From the NCBI GenBank assembly GCA_905209435.1, contig CAJLTE010000150.1:1-5440 (forward strand): 5,440 nucleotides of DNA, given 5' to 3'. The notes below the pieces were generated by a model that did not search any database, was not told the origin of the DNA, and saw nothing but the letters and a program-made list of their open reading frames with translations. A program made the translations under genes and the position numbers. Of the stretch, positions 1-5,440 are shown piece after piece. Source of the DNA: an uncultured Blautia sp. (GTDB lineage Bacteria > Bacillota_A > Clostridia > Lachnospirales > Lachnospiraceae). The number at the start of each line of letters is the position of its first letter. Within the stretch, counting starts at the first letter, position 1.

Positions 1-37
1 ACGCCGAGTAGGATTTATTATAATCCCGTATCGGCGT
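1..37. repeat. Strong imperfect hairpin at window edge
   Basis: The first 37 bases form a stem-loop: ACGCCGA (1-7) pairs with TCGGCGT (31-37), a small internal loop follows, then GGATT (11-15) pairs with AATCC (22-26) around a six-base loop. On the plus strand no T-run follows, so it is not a convincing plus-strand terminator. On the minus strand the bases that would form a T-run lie outside the window. It may therefore be the terminator of the minus-strand genes, or the end of a repeat element. The pairing is seen directly; the role is undecided. Confidence 0.5.
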
Positions 38-148
38 TATTGATTGTAATTATCTCATTATTACAGATTTTTTATAACCTATTGTGTCAGATACTATAGA
101 CTTGACACGACATTTATTGGATTTCCGCTTGTGACATCATTTCTTTCA

Positions 149-428
149 CTAATTCATAATTACTTGTCCAATATTGTTCGGAAATAAAATAATGTGCTTT
201 TTAGGCTCAGTCCATCTTTTATCCCCAAATATACAATCAGAAATGGCAGCATGAACATGCATACTCGGATCCATATCTTTTTTCTCGTCTATCAATTATC
301 ATGATGGATTTGTATTCTGCAATGTAGAATGCCTTTAACATCTGGAACGTGATCTTCACAAAGTATTCGATCAGTCTGGACATGACTGGACCATGAAAAT
401 AAAAGACACCAACCGAAGTCAGTGTCAT
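149..428 (-). pseudogene. Possible frameshifted small coding remnant, family not recognised
   Basis: Downstream of the AEC permease stop there is no intact gene, but two minus-strand frames look coding over adjacent stretches. One opens at an ATG at 428 (MTLTSVGVFYF...) and reads to a stop at 237. The other is open from about 295 to a stop at 149 and reads IDEKKDMDPSMHVHAAISD, continuing into CIFGDKRWTEPKKHIILF. A shift near 290-297 would join them into one protein of roughly 90 residues ending in GQVIMN. No clear Shine-Dalgarno precedes the ATG at 428, and I recognise no family. It may be a decayed gene or chance open frames in otherwise empty DNA. Nothing else is visible in 38-449 apart from a weak 6-bp inverted repeat, GTGTCA (84-89) with TGACAC (103-108). 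Confidence 0.25.
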
Positions 429-449
429 TTCTTCAATCTTTCTATTCTC

Positions 450-1382
450 TCACACAAACATCTCATACATTCCCACCATCACTGGCATGGTCACAATTGA
501 CAGCAGTGTCGTAAGTACATACAATGAGCTCGCATATGCCGCATCTTTATCATATAGTTGCGCCATGGATGTCACAGTTGCACAAGCAGGTGTTATGGAT
601 GCAATATATACAGTCAGGAGAATCTGTTTGGAATCATTTATTCCTGCAAATGTATGAATCAGTTTCATTAGAATCAGTACAAATATTGGATAAACAATCA
701 ATCGCAATACTGTTGAAAGATAGTTTCTTTTTTTAGTAAATACAATCTTAAGAGGTACGTCCGCAATAACCATTCCGGCAAGCAGCATTCCGATCGGACC
801 AATCATATTATTCATCATATCCATGACATCCTGCACTCCCGAAGGCATCTGGATTCTGCAGACAAACAATATCACTCCTACTATGATTGAAATAATATTT
901 ACGTTCAGAAATACTTTTTTCCACTCTAATCTATCTTCTTCGCAAAGCATATTTTTGCAGTGTGTCCAGATCAGAATCAGCTGTACCGCAATATAAGCAC
1001 TGGAGTAAATAACGTACTCCTGTCCAAGCAAATCCTGTACCAGCGGAATTACCAGTATACCGGCATTTGAATAAATAACCGTCGCGCGTTCAATCGTATC
1101 TAGCCGCAATACTTGTTTTAATATTGTGGTAAGTATCAGAAATAAAACATGTACCAGAACTGCTGCCGCACATGCCAGGAGCAGTCCTTTTTTTACATCT
1201 GGCGTATAGTCCACCTGAAATGCGTCGATAATTACGCATGGAATAACCAGATAAACCATGACTACAGATATGCTTTTACTCTCCGATGACTTCATAAGGC
1301 CGGCTTTTACAACCGCATATCCCATAAGCATGATTGCAAAAAGCTTTGCAATCTCTTCCATTAGTAATAAACTGATTTGCAT
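450..1382 (-). CDS. AEC-family permease, probable organic anion (malate-type) transporter
   Basis: A 310-residue integral membrane protein of the AEC (auxin efflux carrier) family, whose bacterial members include malate and malonate permeases; it should act in the cytoplasmic membrane. Length is normal for the family. About ten hydrophobic segments can be picked out, roughly at residues 5-27, 37-58, 66-88, 100-118, 125-145, 160-178, 193-210, 222-244, 254-275 and 284-308. The motif SNAGILVIPL (105-114) and the C-terminal run from ITPACATV through the LLSIVTMPV segment are typical of the family. The start is supported by AAGGG seven bases upstream of the ATG. It lies 296 bp downstream of the malic enzyme gene and has its own promoter candidate. 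Malate or a related 2-hydroxy acid is inferred as substrate from the neighbouring enzymes; transport direction cannot be read from the sequence. Confidence 0.9.
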   Translation of the reverse strand: MQISLLLMEEIAKLFAIMLMGYAVVKAGLMKSSESKSISVVMVYLVIPCVIIDAFQVDYTPDVKKGLLLACAAAVLVHVLFLILTTILKQVLRLDTIERATVIYSNAGILVIPLVQDLLGQEYVIYSSAYIAVQLILIWTHCKNMLCEEDRLEWKKVFLNVNIISIIVGVILFVCRIQMPSGVQDVMDMMNNMIGPIGMLLAGMVIADVPLKIVFTKKRNYLSTVLRLIVYPIFVLILMKLIHTFAGINDSKQILLTVYIASITPACATVTSMAQLYDKDAAYASSLYVLTTLLSIVTMPVMVGMYEMFV

Positions 1383-1411
1383 ATTTTGTCCCTTCTTTTC
1401 TGATGTCTGTT

Positions 1412-1427
1412 ATTTTTAATTATAGCA
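1412..1427 (-). promoter_or_regulatory. Extended -10 promoter for the AEC permease
   Basis: On the minus strand TGCTATAAT (1427-1419) is a perfect -10 hexamer with the TGn extension. Its -35 region is poor, as is usual for extended -10 promoters. Predicted transcription would begin near 1412, giving a leader of about 30 bases with the AAGGG ribosome binding site. This suggests the permease can be transcribed independently of the upstream dehydrogenase and malic enzyme genes. Confidence 0.55.
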
Positions 1428-1476
1428 TGCTTTGTCCAGCTACTTGCAGGTCTCCTACGCTGTCTGTGACGGAAGC

Positions 1477-1487
1477 TGTTTATACCA
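1477..1487 (-). promoter_or_regulatory. Weak, degenerate copy of the TGGTATTACCA operator
   Basis: The minus strand reads TGGTATAAACA, matching 9 of 11 positions of the operator found three times before the dehydrogenase gene. It lies about 70 bp upstream of the predicted permease transcription start. The second half-site is damaged, so it may be a weak regulator site or chance. Confidence 0.2.
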
Positions 1488-1545
1488 CAGTTCTCCCTTC
1501 CATAGTTGGTTTCTTATTTCCAGCTATAAATCTCTACTCATTCGT

Positions 1546-1648
1546 AAAAAATTATAAGAAAATCCCCGGCATACTGCGGACGTTTCCTTGAAGTAAAATC
1601 TATTGTTGTCACACGTCCTTGCTATCCCTATAATAAGTTATGCCGGGG
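1546..1648 (-). terminator. Long-range hairpin with U-rich tail after the malic enzyme gene
   Basis: Ten-base arms CCCCGGCATA (1564-1573) and TATGCCGGGG (1639-1648) are perfect inverted repeats 65 bases apart. Within them GGACGT (1578-1583) pairs with ACGTCC (1613-1618), giving a nested structure. On the minus strand the GGGG of the closing arm is followed by ATTTTCTTATAATTTTTT (1563-1546); on the plus strand the following bases are not T-rich. The element is therefore oriented with the minus-strand genes, begins about 30 bases after the malic enzyme stop, and may end transcription ahead of the permease promoter. The loop is much larger than in an ordinary intrinsic terminator, so a structured regulatory RNA or a small inverted-repeat element is also possible. 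Confidence 0.45.
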
Positions 1649-1678
1649 AAAATTGTCTATCTTATTAAATTGTATTTT

Positions 1679-2854
1679 TTAAATACGGGCTACGCCGGTT
1701 CTCTTTGCTGCCTCCGCAACTGCTTTGGCTACCGCCGGTCCTACTCTCTTATCGAATGCCTTCGGAATGATATATTCCGGAGAAAGTTCCTCATCTGCGA
1801 TCAGATTTGCAAGTGCTTCAGACGCTGCCAGCTTCATTTCATCATTGATCTCTTTTGCTCTCACATCAAATGCGCCACGAAAGATTCCTGGAAAAGCAAG
1901 TACGTTGTTGATCTGGTTCGGGAAATCACTTCTTCCTGTGGAAACAACTTTTGCTCCGCCAGCCTTTGCGTCATCCGGGAAAATCTCCGGAGTCGGGTTT
2001 GCACATGCAAAAACAATTGCATCCTTATTCATGGTCTTAACCATCTCTGTTGTAACAGCACCAGGTGCGGAAACACCGATAAATACATCTGCGCCGACCA
2101 GCATATCTGCCAGAGAACCTGCTTTCTTATCCAGATTGGTCACCTTGCTCATTTCATCTTTGACTGGATTCATTCCTTCCGGACGTCCCTCATAGATTGC
2201 ACCCTTTCTGTCACAGAGTGTGATGTTCTTAAATCCGGCTGTGAGAAGCAGACGAGCGATAGAGATTGCTGCTGCTCCTGCTCCGTTCATTACAACATGG
2301 ACATCCTCTTTCTTCTTGCCAACAACTTTAAGTGCATTGGTAAGACCTGCCAGTGTGATGATCGCAGTACCATGCTGGTCATCATGGAAGATCGGAATAT
2401 CACATTTTTCTTTCAGTTTCTTTTCAATTTCGAAACATCTCGGTGCGGAAATATCTTCCAGGTTTACTCCACCAAAGGAACCGGAGATCATATAGATTGT
2501 ATTTACAATTTCGTCCACATCGTTGCTTTTAATGCAGAGTGGAAATGCATCTACATCACCAAATGCCTTGAAAAGGACACATTTACCTTCCATAACCGGC
2601 ATTCCGGCTTCTGGTCCAATGTTTCCAAGTCCAAGAACAGCAGAACCGTCTGTAACTACCAGACACATGTTCCATCTTCTTGTGAGTTCGTAAGATTTGT
2701 TTACATCCTTCTGGATTTCCAGACAAGGCTGTGCAACTCCAGGTGTATAAGCAAGTGACAGATCATCCTTATTTTCTACAGGTACTCTTGTTACAACTTC
2801 AATCTTACCTTTCCATTCTCCATGCAGTCTTAAAGATTCTTTTGCATAATCCAT
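1679..2854 (-). CDS. Short-form NAD(P)-dependent malic enzyme
   Basis: This 391-residue cytoplasmic enzyme should convert L-malate to pyruvate and CO2 with reduction of NAD(P). Family landmarks occur in order: AYTPGVA (35-41, with the catalytic Tyr36), VTDGSAVLGLGNIGP (67-81), EGK (89-91, catalytic-lysine region), a metal-binding acidic pair LED (131-133), the IFHDDQHGTA motif (155-164), the nucleotide-binding GAGAAAISIA (191-200), ACANPTPEI (283-291) and SDFPNQINNVLAFPG (309-323). Length matches short bacterial malic enzymes that lack the C-terminal phosphotransacetylase-like domain. Asp215 near the end of the second Rossmann strand is compatible with NAD use, but cofactor choice is uncertain. 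The start is fixed by GGGAGG nine bases upstream of the ATG. The gene lies 90 bp after the dehydrogenase on the same strand, so co-transcription is likely; a weak CATAAT (2886-2881) in the gap could add a second start. Confidence 0.95.
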   Translation of the reverse strand: MDYAKESLRLHGEWKGKIEVVTRVPVENKDDLSLAYTPGVAQPCLEIQKDVNKSYELTRRWNMCLVVTDGSAVLGLGNIGPEAGMPVMEGKCVLFKAFGDVDAFPLCIKSNDVDEIVNTIYMISGSFGGVNLEDISAPRCFEIEKKLKEKCDIPIFHDDQHGTAIITLAGLTNALKVVGKKKEDVHVVMNGAGAAAISIARLLLTAGFKNITLCDRKGAIYEGRPEGMNPVKDEMSKVTNLDKKAGSLADMLVGADVFIGVSAPGAVTTEMVKTMNKDAIVFACANPTPEIFPDDAKAGGAKVVSTGRSDFPNQINNVLAFPGIFRGAFDVRAKEINDEMKLAASEALANLIADEELSPEYIIPKAFDKRVGPAVAKAVAEAAKRTGVARI

Positions 2855-2944
2855 TTCTATTGTCCTCCCTGGTATCTTAAATTATGTGAAACCGTATGAT
2901 TCGGCTGCCTCTATTGTTACTGTGAACAGTTGCCTTCTAATCTA

Positions 2945-4075
2945 TTAATAATTTCCTGTAAAGAATTTGCTGTCTTTTGGAAGCTCATATCCGTCAAAAT
3001 ATTTATCAAAGTCAAGTTTGAGATATCCACACAGATTAGCAAGTTCGACCATCGTATTATCGTTTACAGGTAATCCATGTTCTCTTCTTTCTTTTTCTGC
3101 CAAAACTTCTTTTTCACCATGTGTATAAATACGTTCTTTGCCTTCTGCCTTCGGACTTTCTCTCAAAGCTTCCAGGTATTCTGAAAAATGTCTGCGAATT
3201 GCCTGAGGATCACCAAATGCAGCCGGATCGATTGCCATGAATCCATGACAGATTCCAGTTTTATCCGGGAATGTGCAGCAATGATCCGAAGTAACACCCA
3301 TGGAAAGAATGGAACTGAACAGTTCACATAACATACCATATCCATATCCCTTGTGGCTTCCTGTAACCTCTTCATTTCCACCAAGGGGCATGATTCCGCC
3401 GCCCTTCTTTGCAACAATATTGGCAAGGACATCCGGTGCGTCTGTGCTTGCATGACCATCTTTGTCCAACGCCCATCCATTAGGAAGCGGTTTCTCCATT
3501 TTGTTGTACATTTCTAGTTTTCCTCTTGTAACTACTGTAGTAGAACAGTCAAAGAAAAACGGATACGGGTCTGCCGGCATAGCTACTGCGATTGGGTTTG
3601 ATCCAAGCATGGCTTTTTTGCCAAACGTAGGAACCATAATAGCCTCTGAATTGGTGCAAGCCATTCCCAGAAGTCCTTCATCGCACGCCATCTTTGCATA
3701 ATATCCAGCAATACCAAAATGATTGGACTCACGGACGGTTACGATTCCAGCTCCGGTTTTTTTGGCTTTTTCGATGGCTTTTTTCATTGCGTAAACGGAA
3801 ATAAGCTGTCCCATTCCATTATGACCATCAATCACTGCAGATATCGGTGTTTCAAATACAACTTCAGGCTTTGCCTGCGGATGGATGGTTCCCTTTTCAA
3901 TTCCTTTATGATAACGCACCATTCTCTGCATACCATGACTTTCTATTCCATAAAGGTCAGCCGTAAGAAGCACATCCTTGATCTGATTGCTTTCTTCCTC
4001 TGTAAATCCAAACGCCTTGAATACGTCTCCGCAAAAATGATTCAGTGTCTCATATGACCATTTCACATATCCCAT
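2945..4075 (-). CDS. Malate/L-lactate dehydrogenase family oxidoreductase (LDH2/MDH2 type)
   Basis: A 376-residue NAD(P)-dependent oxidoreductase of the LDH2/MDH2 family, which is unrelated in fold to classical lactate and malate dehydrogenases. Members act on malate, lactate, sulfolactate, ureidoglycolate or diketogulonate. Visible landmarks are YGIESHG (42-48, with the conserved His47), RESNHFGIAGYYAKMA (115-130, with the conserved His119), GSNPIAVAMPA (158-168) and GSHKGYGYGMLCELF (239-253). The start at 4075 is chosen because AAGAGGTG (4090-4083) is a good ribosome binding site and MGYVKWSYETL is a natural family N-terminus. An in-frame ATG at 4126 would add 17 residues encoded by operator DNA and is rejected. 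Malate or lactate is the likely substrate because malic enzyme and an AEC permease follow; exact specificity cannot be read from the sequence. Confidence 0.92.
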   Translation of the reverse strand: MGYVKWSYETLNHFCGDVFKAFGFTEEESNQIKDVLLTADLYGIESHGMQRMVRYHKGIEKGTIHPQAKPEVVFETPISAVIDGHNGMGQLISVYAMKKAIEKAKKTGAGIVTVRESNHFGIAGYYAKMACDEGLLGMACTNSEAIMVPTFGKKAMLGSNPIAVAMPADPYPFFFDCSTTVVTRGKLEMYNKMEKPLPNGWALDKDGHASTDAPDVLANIVAKKGGGIMPLGGNEEVTGSHKGYGYGMLCELFSSILSMGVTSDHCCTFPDKTGICHGFMAIDPAAFGDPQAIRRHFSEYLEALRESPKAEGKERIYTHGEKEVLAEKERREHGLPVNDNTMVELANLCGYLKLDFDKYFDGYELPKDSKFFTGNY

Positions 4076-4091
4076 TGTTTCGCACCTCTTT

Positions 4092-4104
4092 CTGGTATTG
4101 CCAG
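4092..4104. promoter_or_regulatory. Operator copy 1 (next to the dehydrogenase ribosome binding site)
   Basis: CTGGTATTGCCAG is a near-perfect inverted repeat centred at 4098, differing by one base from the core of the other two copies (TGGTATTGCCA against TGGTATTACCA). It lies about +34 relative to the predicted start and abuts the Shine-Dalgarno sequence. The TGGTnnnACCA pattern is that known for FadR/LldR-type GntR regulators. Confidence 0.75.
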
Positions 4105-4112
4105 TTTTATTT

Positions 4113-4127
4113 ATTGGTATTACCAAT
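4113..4127. promoter_or_regulatory. Operator copy 2 (just downstream of the transcription start)
   Basis: ATTGGTATTACCAAT is a perfect 15-base palindrome about a central base at 4120. It lies about +12 relative to the predicted start, 22 bp from copy 1 and 33 bp from copy 3, centre to centre. A repressor bound here would block promoter clearance. Confidence 0.85.
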
Positions 4128-4130
4128 TTA

Positions 4131-4166
4131 CATTTTAATTATATCACTGGTATTACCAAAACACAA
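4131..4166 (-). promoter_or_regulatory. Sigma-A-type promoter of the dehydrogenase operon
   Basis: On the minus strand TTGTGT (4166-4161) and a perfect TATAAT (4143-4138) are separated by 17 bp, the ideal spacing. Transcription is predicted to start near 4131, giving a leader of about 56 bases. Operator copy 3 fills the spacer and copies 1 and 2 lie in the leader, an arrangement expected for repression. The -35 matches the consensus at only three positions. Confidence 0.75.
4147..4159. promoter_or_regulatory. Operator copy 3 (inside the promoter spacer)
   Basis: The core TGGTATTACCA (4148-4158) is a perfect palindrome centred at 4153, between the -35 and -10 hexamers at about -22. Its core is identical to that of copy 2. 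Binding here should compete directly with RNA polymerase. Confidence 0.85.
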
Positions 4167-4209
4167 TAGAGGTCATATCAATTAACTCTGTAAAAATGCC
4201 CAAAATTTC

Positions 4210-4917
4210 TTAGGATTTTTTTTGCATTTCTTCCATATAACGTTCAATCGTATCCATATGTTCGGACATACATCGTTCCGCCTGTTCTGCATCTCCGTTG
4301 ATGATTGCCTCAACAAGCCGATGATGCTGGTCATCAACCTCTCTGGCAGAATTATTCTTTTTCATAATGTAGTCTCTCGTCCCGGAAACAATATTCTCCG
4401 TAAGCTGATCCGCTGCCGCAAGGACACTGTAAATCATCGGGTTATCTGCGATCTTTGCAATCTTCTGGTGAAGTTCGCGATCCAGTTTACCCCGTATCTT
4501 TTCATCTTCTGCGGCGTCCAGCCGTGCAAGAATCATCCATAATTCTGCTGCGTTCAGCGGTGTGCACTTCCTCGCTGCAAGAATTGCTGATTCTCTTTCC
4601 AGTGCCGCACGAAACTGCTGATTCTGGCGCAGATATCCATTATTTAATTTAAAAAGTATGGATAAGGGGCCGATTAGCCAGGTATCCAGATCCTCTGTAA
4701 TATAATTCCCGCCTCCCGGCACTGGCTTAACTATTCCCAGCAGTTCCAGTGCTCTCAAAACTTCTCTGACTGCCGGTCTGGACACTCCCATGGTCTCCGC
4801 CATTGTCCGCTCCGCCGGAAGGGCAGCTCCCGCTTTGAGACTGCCATTCTGAATGTTCTCTATAATCTGATTTAAAATCCCATCGAAAGCCCGCTCATCC
4901 CCAATTTCTCTAAACAT
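4210..4917 (-). CDS. GntR-family transcriptional regulator, FadR/LldR-like with FCD domain
   Basis: A 235-residue DNA-binding regulator, probably a repressor released by an organic acid. Residues about 10-76 form the GntR winged helix: LPAERTMAETMGVSRPAV is followed by REVLRALELLGIV, with Arg37, Arg47 and Arg51 at the places of the DNA-contacting arginines of E. coli FadR. Residues about 100-225 form an FCD effector domain; Asp146 and His150 (DRELH), His199 (QHHRLVEAI) and His220 (SEHM) fit the metal-binding set of that domain, where carboxylate ligands bind. An in-frame ATG at 4953 would add 12 residues outside the family's usual N-terminus with AGAGG only three bases away; the ATG at 4917 is preferred, though its Shine-Dalgarno (GGA eight bases upstream) is also weak. 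It precedes the dehydrogenase, whose promoter carries three FadR-type operators. No such operator lies before its own start. Confidence 0.9.
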   Translation of the reverse strand: MFREIGDERAFDGILNQIIENIQNGSLKAGAALPAERTMAETMGVSRPAVREVLRALELLGIVKPVPGGGNYITEDLDTWLIGPLSILFKLNNGYLRQNQQFRAALERESAILAARKCTPLNAAELWMILARLDAAEDEKIRGKLDRELHQKIAKIADNPMIYSVLAAADQLTENIVSGTRDYIMKKNNSAREVDDQHHRLVEAIINGDAEQAERCMSEHMDTIERYMEEMQKKS

Positions 4918-4966
4918 AATCCATTCCGTTACTGAAAACTTATAAAAAGTCATAAACCTCTATGTT

Positions 4967-5143
4967 TCATTCCTTCTTCAAATAATTTTTACGGATGTTT
5001 GTTAATCTGTTATTTCGTTTTAATAAAAGTTTTTCCTTTTTGATTACATTATTTGTTTTACAGTAACTTACCCCTTTCTTATTTTTCTCGTAAGAACGAG
5101 AGAGACTACGCTGTAATCTGCGTTTCTGTTTTTCTAATTTCTT
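4967..5143 (-). pseudogene. TnpB fragment, middle region (IS607/IS605-type element)
   Basis: The minus strand encodes 58 residues that end at a TGA (4969-4967). They begin KKLEKQKRRLQRSLSR and contain NNRLTNIRKNYL, which resemble the basic, coiled segment of TnpB proteins just before the first RuvC strand. There is no start of its own. It is shifted in frame relative to the preceding TnpB N-terminal piece, and the intervening TnpB residues are missing. The nuclease domain is also absent, so it cannot be an active TnpB. It stops about 50 bases before the preferred start of the GntR regulator. Confidence 0.75.
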
Positions 5144-5439
5144 TACTTTCTGAGTTCTGGATCTGAAATGAATCTGCCACCTTTTTCATAGTTCTCTTCT
5201 TCGCTGGCCAAAACCCAGTTATAAGCAAATCTTGATGCACCAGCATACTGAAGCTTGTTTTCCTTGTAATTAATCCCGGAACCGATATCACTTATTATCT
5301 CAAATGGCTGTCCTTTTACCTGAAGATATATTCTAACATTATCAATCTGCCGTTCCAGATCATCTTTTTGTTTATGATTGGAAATGCGACAATATCCAAT
5401 TGTAATGCGGTTTTTAGGCTTTACATTTATTACCTGGTT
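5143..5439 (-). pseudogene. IS607-type serine recombinase fragment fused in frame to a TnpB N-terminal fragment (partial)
   Basis: A single open frame enters from beyond the window edge and stops at 5145-5143, giving 98 visible residues. Residues about 12-63 match the start of the catalytic domain of IS607-family serine recombinases: IGYCRISNHKQKDDLERQ (with nucleophile candidate Ser20) and SDIGSGINY (50-58). Near residue 63 (about 5250) the sequence changes without a frame break to YAGASRFAYNWVLASEEENY, a typical TnpB N-terminal segment, ending ISDPELRK. In an intact element tnpA and tnpB are separate adjacent genes, so a deletion has removed the end of the recombinase and the beginning of TnpB. 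Most of the recombinase catalytic domain is missing, so it should be inactive. The N-terminal helix-turn-helix part would lie outside the window. Confidence 0.8.
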
Positions 5440-5440
5440 G

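Noticed and set aside
84..108. Inverted repeat GTGTCA...TGACAC as terminator or operator
   Set aside because: Only six base pairs with a 13-base loop and no T-run on either side; too weak to assign.
1403..1591. Plus-strand 62-codon open frame in the malic enzyme-permease gap
   Set aside because: It overlaps the minus-strand promoter and hairpin, and its sequence is not protein-like.
1640..2758. Long plus-strand open frame of 372 codons opposite the malic enzyme gene
   Set aside because: It is the antisense shadow of a clear malic enzyme; the translation is rich in Cys, Ile and Ser with no domain pattern, and no Shine-Dalgarno is evident.
3163..3480. Minus-strand 105-codon open frame inside the dehydrogenase gene
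   Set aside because: It overlaps the well-supported dehydrogenase in another frame and shows no family features.
4092..4159. CRISPR-like or transposon repeat array
   Set aside because: Only three short palindromes with unequal spacing inside a promoter; a GntR operator explains them better.
4918..4953. Upstream ATG at 4953 as start of the GntR regulator
   Set aside because: The 12 extra residues do not resemble the family N-terminus and the AGAGG is only three bases from the ATG; the choice remains somewhat uncertain because the start at 4917 also has a weak ribosome binding site.
4967..5439. A functional nuclease-dead TnpB-like regulator derived from the transposon
   Set aside because: TnpB is reduced to two short pieces in different frames and lacks most of its length, unlike known TnpB-derived regulators, which keep nearly the whole protein.

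Overview
The window looks like a piece of a low-to-moderate GC Firmicutes chromosome, most likely class Clostridia and plausibly Lachnospiraceae. This is inferred from A+T-rich intergenic DNA, purine-rich Shine-Dalgarno sequences, and the protein families present (short malic enzyme, AEC permease, LDH2/MDH2-type dehydrogenase, FCD-type GntR regulator, IS607-type transposon debris). No marker gene allows a firmer placement.

Every supported gene lies on the minus strand, so transcription runs from high to low coordinates. In that order: (1) 5440-4967, debris of an IS607-family element. A recombinase fragment is fused in frame to a TnpB N-terminal fragment, followed in a shifted frame by a fragment of the TnpB middle region. 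(2) 4917-4210, a FadR/LldR-like GntR-family regulator. (3) 4209-4076, a control region with a sigma-A-type promoter and three copies of a TGGTATTACCA palindrome. (4) 4075-2945, a malate/L-lactate dehydrogenase family oxidoreductase. (5) 2854-1679, a short-form malic enzyme. (6) 1678-1383, an intergenic region with a long-range hairpin that has a U-rich 3' side, then a promoter with an extended -10. (7) 1382-450, an AEC-family permease. (8) 449-1, no intact gene; a possible frameshifted small coding remnant and a strong hairpin at the window edge.

The genes read as one module for a 2-hydroxy acid, most simply malate (or lactate). The AEC permease would move the organic anion across the membrane, the LDH2/MDH2-type enzyme would interconvert a 2-hydroxy acid and its 2-oxo acid, and malic enzyme would decarboxylate malate to pyruvate with reduction of NAD(P). 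The GntR/FCD protein is the obvious candidate for binding the three operators. Their centres are 22 and 33 bp apart, close to whole helical turns, and they lie in the promoter spacer, just after the predicted transcription start, and next to the ribosome binding site. This operator array is the best-supported notable signal. The IS607 scar and the structured element after the malic enzyme gene are next. I found no convincing evidence for a wholly new defence or mobile system here.
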